A stretch of DNA of 64,000 nt, taken from positions 558,001-622,000 of the forward strand of contig NZ_CP106879.1 in assembly GCF_025677645.1 (NCBI RefSeq), in the 5' to 3' direction. The position numbers and the translations under genes are program-made. Below the pieces are notes generated by a model. It worked only from the letters and a program-made list of their open reading frames with translations. It did not search any database and had not been told where the DNA came from. Within the stretch, counting starts at the first letter, position 1, and every line of letters starts with the position of its first letter. This document shows positions 58,909 to 64,000 of this stretch, in pieces. The stretch is from Curtobacterium poinsettiae. Lineage in GTDB: Bacteria > Actinomycetota > Actinomycetes > Actinomycetales > Microbacteriaceae.

Positions 58909-59562
58909 TCAGCCGAGCAGGGGCTCGAGCCGCGCGACCGCCGTCCGCAGGTGCACCAGGGCCTGGCCAGGGGACTCCACCCGGGCCGCGGGCGCGGACA
59001 ACGTCAGCCCCGCCACGAGCTCACCGCGCTCGCCGCGGACGGGCAGGGCCAAGCAACCGAAGCCCCGCACGAAGGCGCCGACCTGCGACGCCGAGGCGCC
59101 GCCGCCGGCGTGCAGCCGCCCCATCGCACTCGACCCGGGTGCCGATCGCAGGGCGGTCGCGTCGAGGAGCGGGAAGTCCGGGTCGACGTCGACGTCGCAG
59201 ATCCCGTCGGCGTCGTACCGGGCCAGGTGCACCCCGGCGCGGACCGCCGAGCGCACGTCGGACAGCACAGACCGGACGGCGCGGGGGAGTGGTGGGACCG
59301 ACGGGGCCGTGGCCGGGGCGACGCCGGCGAGCTCCGAGACCTTGTGCCCGAGTGCGAAGCCGCGCAGGTCCGGCAGCCGCACCAGGTACTCGTCCTCCAC
59401 GAGCAGCGTGATGAGCCGGTAGGTGGTCGCCCGCGGCATCCCGAGCGCGTCCGAGATCTGCTGAGCGGTGACGCCGGGCCCGGCGTGCGCGACCGCCTCG
59501 AGCACCGCGAGGGCGTTCTGGATCGCCTTCGGCTGCCGCGCGCGGAGACCGGGTTCGCTCAC
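58909..59562 (-). CDS. IclR-family transcriptional regulator
   Basis: GTG at 59562 overlaps the permease stop (GTGA); 217 residues, slightly short. The wHTH is at about 12-60 (AIQNALAVLEAVAHAGPGVT, then QISDALGMPRATTYRLITLL). The effector domain follows (about 75-215), with a shortened LHAGGGASASQVGAF region. It sits in the amine-uptake locus and probably controls the two permeases and the copper amine oxidase. Confidence 0.87.
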   Translation of the reverse strand: MSEPGLRARQPKAIQNALAVLEAVAHAGPGVTAQQISDALGMPRATTYRLITLLVEDEYLVRLPDLRGFALGHKVSELAGVAPATAPSVPPLPRAVRSVLSDVRSAVRAGVHLARYDADGICDVDVDPDFPLLDATALRSAPGSSAMGRLHAGGGASASQVGAFVRGFGCLALPVRGERGELVAGLTLSAPAARVESPGQALVHLRTAVARLEPLLG

Positions 59563-61076
59563 CGCACCCCCGTCCCGTGGCCGGGTCCGGCGGACGGCCG
59601 GGAGGCGCCCAGCAGGTCCGCCTCGACCGGCACGTCGTACACCGCCCGGCTCCGACCCCGTCGCCAGGGTCGCCGACGGGTCGCCACCAGGAACGCGACG
59701 ACGACCGCGGTGACCACCCCGACGGCGAGGACGACGGCCGGCCACCGGGGCGACGCGGCCTCGACCCCGGCGTAGGTGAGCAGCACGGCGGTGAGCAGGA
59801 CGCCGGTCGTCACCGCGGTGGTCGCCACCCCCGTCGTCAACTCGCCGATGCGTCGCAGGAACACCGGAGCCGCGAAGCACGTCATCGCGTACGCCGTCAG
59901 GTACCCGAGTGCCGCGACGACCAGTTCGGCCTCCATCAGGGACCACGTCGGGATGCCGGTGAGGAGCCCGAGGACCGGCAGCGCGGTCAGCACCGAGCAC
60001 GCCAGCATCCCCGCGACGAAGGGTGTCCGGAACCGTGCTGACGCCCGCCCGAGCGCGGCCGGCAGCACCCCTTCACGGCCCATCGCGAACAGCACCCGGA
60101 CGAGCGCCGTCGTCGAGGCGATCGCGCACGCGGCGAACGAGGCGGCGATCCCGAGGTCGAGCGCCCACCCGACCCACTGCATGCCGAAGGCCGTGGCGAG
60201 CTCGTTGACCGGCGACGCGCTCGTGGCGAGGTCGGTGCCGATCGCGGCGAACCCGGTCTGCTGGGCGGCAGCGCTCACGACGTAGAGCACGCCCGCGACC
60301 AGGACGGTCCACGAGATCGCGCGGGGGATCGCCTGGAACGGGCGCCGTGCCTCCACGCCGAGCACCGACGCGCTCTCGAACCCGACGAAGGCGGTGACCG
60401 CGAGCGCCGTGCCCACCGCGAAGGGTGCCGGCGCGGTCGGGCCGAGTGCGAGGGCGGACGTGTCGACGGGCTGCAGGCGTGCGACCAGGGCGACGATCAG
60501 CACGACGATGACGGCGACGGACAGGGTCTCGACGAGCAGGGTGAGGCGCGTCGACAACCGGACGCCGAGGGCGATGACGGCGAACACCGCGGCGCCCATG
60601 GCGGTGATCACCACGACCGTGACCAGGGAGCCGGTGCCGGCCGTCGGGACGAACCGGGACAGCAGGTAGTCGAGGTAGTAGCCGCTGCCGGTGAGCGAGA
60701 ACATCGCGATGAACCCGTAGCCGAGCAGCAGTGCGGCGCCCGCGACCACACCGGCCACCGGCCCCAGGCCGAGCGAGACGTAGGTGTAGAGCGAGCCGGT
60801 GCCCGCCACGCGTCGGACGAACTGGTTCACGGTGCGTCCGACCAGGAACGACAGCGCCATCGCGGCGAGCAGGGACCACGTCGCGCCCTGCCCGGCGACG
60901 GTCGCGACGAGCACCGGGATCGTGGTGGCCGCCGCCGACGGTGCGACCGCGGACACCGACTGCGCCAGCACGTCGACCGGGCCGACGCTCCGCCGGGACA
61001 GTCCGTCGACGGGGGAGCGCGTGCCGATGCCCGGCACCCGTGGCGGGTCGGCGATGGCACGGTCGAGCGCGGTCAT
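59559..61076 (-). CDS. APC-family amino acid/amine permease
   Basis: ATG at 61076 (MTALDRAIADPP); 505 residues, about 12-14 helices. VDVLAQSVSAVAPSAAATT (about 34-52) and VGFESASVLGVEARRPFQAI (helix 6, about 232-251) are APC motifs; the charged C-terminal tail is cytosolic. Divergent from a second APC permease, with a shared 193-bp promoter region. Substrate is inferred to be an amine or amino acid. Confidence 0.87.
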   Translation of the reverse strand: MTALDRAIADPPRVPGIGTRSPVDGLSRRSVGPVDVLAQSVSAVAPSAAATTIPVLVATVAGQGATWSLLAAMALSFLVGRTVNQFVRRVAGTGSLYTYVSLGLGPVAGVVAGAALLLGYGFIAMFSLTGSGYYLDYLLSRFVPTAGTGSLVTVVVITAMGAAVFAVIALGVRLSTRLTLLVETLSVAVIVVLIVALVARLQPVDTSALALGPTAPAPFAVGTALAVTAFVGFESASVLGVEARRPFQAIPRAISWTVLVAGVLYVVSAAAQQTGFAAIGTDLATSASPVNELATAFGMQWVGWALDLGIAASFAACAIASTTALVRVLFAMGREGVLPAALGRASARFRTPFVAGMLACSVLTALPVLGLLTGIPTWSLMEAELVVAALGYLTAYAMTCFAAPVFLRRIGELTTGVATTAVTTGVLLTAVLLTYAGVEAASPRWPAVVLAVGVVTAVVVAFLVATRRRPWRRGRSRAVYDVPVEADLLGASRPSAGPGHGTGVR

Positions 61077-61131
61077 GCGGCAACGGTACGGGGGCTGCGT
61101 TGCCCCGGTGTCTCGGTCGTGTTTCGCGGTG

Positions 61132-61171
61132 GTCTCGGGCAAATGAGACGCCTCGCCCGGGCCGTCCCATT
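61132..61171. promoter_or_regulatory. Candidate IclR operators in divergent promoter
   Basis: GTCTC-N8-GAGAC at 61132-61149 overlaps a second dyad AATGAGACG-N12-CGTCCCATT (61142-61171, one mismatch per arm pair). Such paired dyads between two permease genes next to an iclR gene are plausible regulator sites. Confidence 0.4.
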
Positions 61172-61269
61172 CGGGTGCGTGCGGGTTTCACACCCGTGGA
61201 ACGGGGGCGCAACGGTGGCGCGGGACCGTGGTCCCACCCCGACCCAGTCACCCGAACCGGAAGGCCACG

Positions 61270-62763
61270 ATGTCCAGCATCACGAAGGACCCCGCGTCAC
61301 TCGGAGCCGTACCCGCACCGCAGCGGACCATGCGCGGCTCGCTCGGCGTCACCGCGATCGTGTTCATGGTCGTCGCGGCCGCCGCCCCGCTCACCGTCGT
61401 CGGCGGCGCCGCCCCGCTGGGCATGCTGCTCGGCAACGGCGTCGGGTTCCCGTCGCTCTACGCCGCGTCCGCCGTGATCCTGCTGCTGTTCTCGGTGGGG
61501 CTGGCGGCGATGACCCGGCACCTGCCACGACCCGGCGCCTTCTTCACGTTCGTGGGCCACGGGCTCGGTCGTCCGGCCGGTGCGGGGGCGGCCACCCTGG
61601 CGCTGCTGACCTACACGACGATCCAGGTCAGCGTGCACGGCTACATCGGGTACCTGCTCGGGGTGACCGTCACGGGCCTCGGCGGGCCGGACGTCCCCTG
61701 GTACGTGTGGTCCCTGGTCGTCGTGGCGCTCGTCGGGGTGCTCGGGTACCGGCACATCGACCTGTCCAGCAAGGTCCTCGGCGTCCTGCTCGTCGGTGAG
61801 GTCGGGATCGTGCTCGTCCTGGTGGCCGCGATCGTGTTCCGCGGCGGTGCCGACGGGCTCTCGCTCGCGCCGTTCGAACCGACCCACGTCATGTCCGGCT
61901 CGCCCGGCGTCGGCCTCATGTTCGCCATCGCGGCGTTCATCGGGTTCGAGGCCACCGCGATCTTCCGTGACGAGGCGAAGGACCCGGAGCGCACGATCCC
62001 ACGGGCCACCTACACCGCCGTCATCGGCATCGGGGTGTTCTACACGCTGGCGTCGTGGGGACTCGTGATGGCCTGGGGTCCGGACGGCGTGCTCGCCGAG
62101 GCCGCGAAGGACCCGGGCGCCCTCATCCTCACCACGGCGGCGCGCTACATCGGCACCGCGGGTGAGGCCGTCCTGAACGTGCTGCTGCTCACGAGCATGT
62201 TCGCCTGCGTCCTGTCCTTCCACAACGTCATCACCCGGTACCAGCACTCGATGGCGAACGCCTCGCTCCTGCCCGGTCGTCTCGGCACCGTGCACCGCAA
62301 GCACGAGTCGCCGCACACCTCGAGCATCGTGCAGACGGTCACCGCCGCCGTGCTCATGGTCCTGTTCGCCGTCCTCGGCCTCGACCCGGTCCTGCAGGTC
62401 TTCAGCTGGTTCGCCGGTGTCGCCACCCTGGGCGTGGCGATCCTGATGGCCGCGACGAGCCTCGCCGTCATCGTCTACTTCCGTCGGAACCGCGCCGACC
62501 GCCGCATCTGGAACACCGTCATCGCCCCCGTCCTCGGGTTCGTCGGGCTCGTCGCCTCGGCCGTTCTGATCTGGGCGAACTTCCCGACGCTCGTCGGCAA
62601 CGTCGACGGTTCCGGAGCGAGCGTCTTCGGTGTCGTCAGCACCGTGCTCACCGGCCTCGTCGTGGTCGTGCCCGCCGTCGGCGTGCTGCAGGCCGTGGTG
62701 CTGCGCCGGCGCGACCGCCGCCGCTACGACCAGATGCTCGATCGTCTCGCCAGCGACGGCTGA
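61270..62763 (+). CDS. APC-family permease co-transcribed with amine oxidase
   Basis: ATG at 61270 with GGAAGG upstream; 497 residues, about twelve helices. GSLGVTAIVFMVVAAAAPLT (about 23-42) and FIGFEATAIFRDEAKDPERTIPRA (helix 6 with E-A-K-D-P, around 218-240) are classical APC signatures. It lies 49 bp upstream of the copper amine oxidase, so it probably imports the oxidase substrate. Confidence 0.9.
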   Translation: MSSITKDPASLGAVPAPQRTMRGSLGVTAIVFMVVAAAAPLTVVGGAAPLGMLLGNGVGFPSLYAASAVILLLFSVGLAAMTRHLPRPGAFFTFVGHGLGRPAGAGAATLALLTYTTIQVSVHGYIGYLLGVTVTGLGGPDVPWYVWSLVVVALVGVLGYRHIDLSSKVLGVLLVGEVGIVLVLVAAIVFRGGADGLSLAPFEPTHVMSGSPGVGLMFAIAAFIGFEATAIFRDEAKDPERTIPRATYTAVIGIGVFYTLASWGLVMAWGPDGVLAEAAKDPGALILTTAARYIGTAGEAVLNVLLLTSMFACVLSFHNVITRYQHSMANASLLPGRLGTVHRKHESPHTSSIVQTVTAAVLMVLFAVLGLDPVLQVFSWFAGVATLGVAILMAATSLAVIVYFRRNRADRRIWNTVIAPVLGFVGLVASAVLIWANFPTLVGNVDGSGASVFGVVSTVLTGLVVVVPAVGVLQAVVLRRRDRRRYDQMLDRLASDG

Positions 62764-62812
62764 CCGACCCACCCGACCCGCGCCTCCAGACCGAACCGAA
62801 GGAACCACCAGC

Positions 62813-64000
62813 ATGACGCTCACCGATCCCGTCACCGCCACCACCCACCCGCTCGCGAACCTGAGCCCTGACGAGTTCACCACCGTCCGCGACGTCGTCA
62901 CGGCGCAGCCGGACTGGACCGACACCACGCGCTTCGTCTACGTCGGCCTCGACGAGCCGCACAAGCAGCAGGTCCTGGCCTGGCAGGCCGGCGACGGCCC
63001 CCTGCCGGACCGCCGCGCCCGCGTGATGCTCCTCGACATGGCGACCGGACGTTCCACCGACGGCGTCGTCTCGATCACCGACCGGGCCGTCCTGTCCACC
63101 GACGTGCTCGACGGGTCCCGCGGACAGCTGCCCGTCCTCATCGAGGAGTTCGACGCCGTCGGCGAGATCGCGAACGCGGACGAGCGCTGGGTCGCCGCCC
63201 TGGCGAAGCGCGGCCTGACGCCGGACGAGGTGAAGTGCGTCCCGCTCTCGGCCGGGTACTACGACTACCCCGAGGAAGCGGGGCGCCGGATCCTCCGCGT
63301 GCTCGCCTTCCGCCAGGACCACCCCGCCGACCACGTCTGGGCGCACCCCGTGGACGGCCTGTCCGTGTACGTCGACGCCGCCAACCGCGCCGTGACCCGC
63401 ATCGTGGACGTCGCGGAGATGCCCGTGCCCGCCACGTCCGGCAACTTCGACGACCCGGCGATGCAGGGCGAACCGCTCGACCTCAAGCCGATCGTCATCA
63501 CGCAGCCCGAGGGGCCGTCGTTCTCGGTCGACGGCGAGTTCGTCGAGTGGGTGAACTGGCGGTTCCAGGTCGGGTTCGACGCCAGAGAGGGGCTCGTGCT
63601 CCGGCAGCTGTCGTGGCAGGACGGCGCGCGGCTGCGGCCGATCGTCTACCGGGCCTCGATCGACGAGATGCTCGTGCCCTACGGCGACCCGTCGCCGGTG
63701 CGGTTCTGGCAGAACTACTTCGACACCGGCGAGTACCTGTTCGGACGCTTCACCAACTCGCTCGAGCTCGGCTGCGACTGCGTCGGCGAGATCAAGTACT
63801 TCGACGCCGTCCTCGCCGACGAGCTCGGCAACCCGCAGACCATCCGCAACGGCATCTGCATGCACGAGGAGGACTTCGGCACGCTGTGGAAGCACGGGGA
63901 CATCTACACCGGGTCGCAGGAGGTCCGGCGCTCACGTCGGCTGGTGATCTCGTTCTTCACCACCGTCGGCAACTACGACTACGGGTTCTACTGGTACCTG
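62813..64000 (+). CDS. Copper-containing primary-amine oxidase (3' end beyond window)
   Basis: ATG at 62813 with AAGGAA upstream; 396 of about 640 residues are visible. N-terminal N2/N3 domains (about 15-210) precede the catalytic domain. Catalytic base Asp304 (YFDTGEYLFG) and the topaquinone precursor Tyr388 (VGNYDYGF) are 84 residues apart, as in Arthrobacter globiformis phenylethylamine oxidase (298/382). Copper-ligand histidines lie beyond the edge. It oxidises primary amines (tyramine, phenylethylamine type) to aldehyde, ammonia and peroxide. Confidence 0.93.
   Translation, partial: MTLTDPVTATTHPLANLSPDEFTTVRDVVTAQPDWTDTTRFVYVGLDEPHKQQVLAWQAGDGPLPDRRARVMLLDMATGRSTDGVVSITDRAVLSTDVLDGSRGQLPVLIEEFDAVGEIANADERWVAALAKRGLTPDEVKCVPLSAGYYDYPEEAGRRILRVLAFRQDHPADHVWAHPVDGLSVYVDAANRAVTRIVDVAEMPVPATSGNFDDPAMQGEPLDLKPIVITQPEGPSFSVDGEFVEWVNWRFQVGFDAREGLVLRQLSWQDGARLRPIVYRASIDEMLVPYGDPSPVRFWQNYFDTGEYLFGRFTNSLELGCDCVGEIKYFDAVLADELGNPQTIRNGICMHEEDFGTLWKHGDIYTGSQEVRRSRRLVISFFTTVGNYDYGFYWYL

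Noticed and set aside
1..64000. CRISPR array, rRNA, tRNA or insertion-sequence ends
   Set aside because: No regularly spaced repeats, no rRNA or tRNA folds and no transposase with paired terminal repeats were found by eye; the only multi-copy sequences are the 29-bp tandem duplication, local palindromes and protein-level repeats in the RHS gene.

Overview
The window is high-GC (about 70%), tightly packed bacterial DNA with frequent ATGA and GTGA start/stop overlaps, many GTG starts, CIRCE- and HAIR-type heat-shock operators and Lrp, PucR, IclR and GntR regulators. This fits a Gram-positive actinobacterium; the gene set resembles Microbacteriaceae, and a plant-associated Curtobacterium-like strain is my best guess (inference, no marker gene is present).

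Layout. (1) About 1-6640 is an accessory-looking stretch: unknown cytosolic and membrane proteins, an AlbA_2/Schlafen-like protein, a GNAT-PIN fusion overlapping an ASCH-domain gene, and a small HTH protein. It is closed by a strong bidirectional terminator at 6663-6702. (2) About 6744-31507 is mostly a polyamine/GABA catabolic supercluster: PucR and TetR regulators, gabT-gabD-flavin amine oxidase, a second succinate-semialdehyde-type dehydrogenase, an APC permease, aguA/aguB (agmatine to putrescine), a second flavin amine oxidase, a PuuB-like FAD oxidase, a putrescine-type aminotransferase, an Lrp regulator, an aminobutyraldehyde-type dehydrogenase and a PotABCD-like ABC importer. Together these would take agmatine or putrescine through 4-aminobutanal and GABA to succinate, with several parallel entry steps. 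(3) 31695-39999 holds a ligase / amidotransferase / peptidase operon resembling N-acetylglutaminylglutamine-amide (NAGGN) osmolyte loci but with a different ligase, followed by a GNAT and an aminoglycoside-phosphotransferase-like kinase. (4) 40186-45580 is a secreted RHS/YD-repeat polymorphic toxin with a lower-GC, glycine-rich hydrophobic C-terminal tip, an abutting small membrane protein (candidate immunity) and a geneless low-GC tail. (5) 45581-53210 is a GntR-controlled sugar-acid / tetrulose catabolic operon: xylose-isomerase-like protein, 3HCDH-type dehydrogenase, SDR, MFS carrier, DhaKL kinase and TIM-like isomerase. (6) 53203-58882 is housekeeping and stress: quinone-oxidoreductase-like protein, TetR, a NarL/DesKR-type two-component pair, manganese catalase, and an Hsp20 carrying both HAIR and CIRCE operators. 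(7) 58909-64000 is an amine-utilisation locus: IclR regulator, two APC permeases and a copper amine oxidase cut by the window edge.

Most promising for novelty are the AlbA_2 / GNAT-PIN / ASCH module, the RHS tip with its candidate membrane immunity protein, the NAGGN-like operon with a GCS2-ATP-grasp fusion ligase, and the GntR operon that could be an apionate/erythrulose route. Smaller curiosities are an in-frame amber codon in a membrane-protein gene, a fresh 29-bp tandem duplication spanning a stop codon and ribosome binding site, and several clean palindromic operators. All assignments come from reading the sequence by eye; no database search was run.
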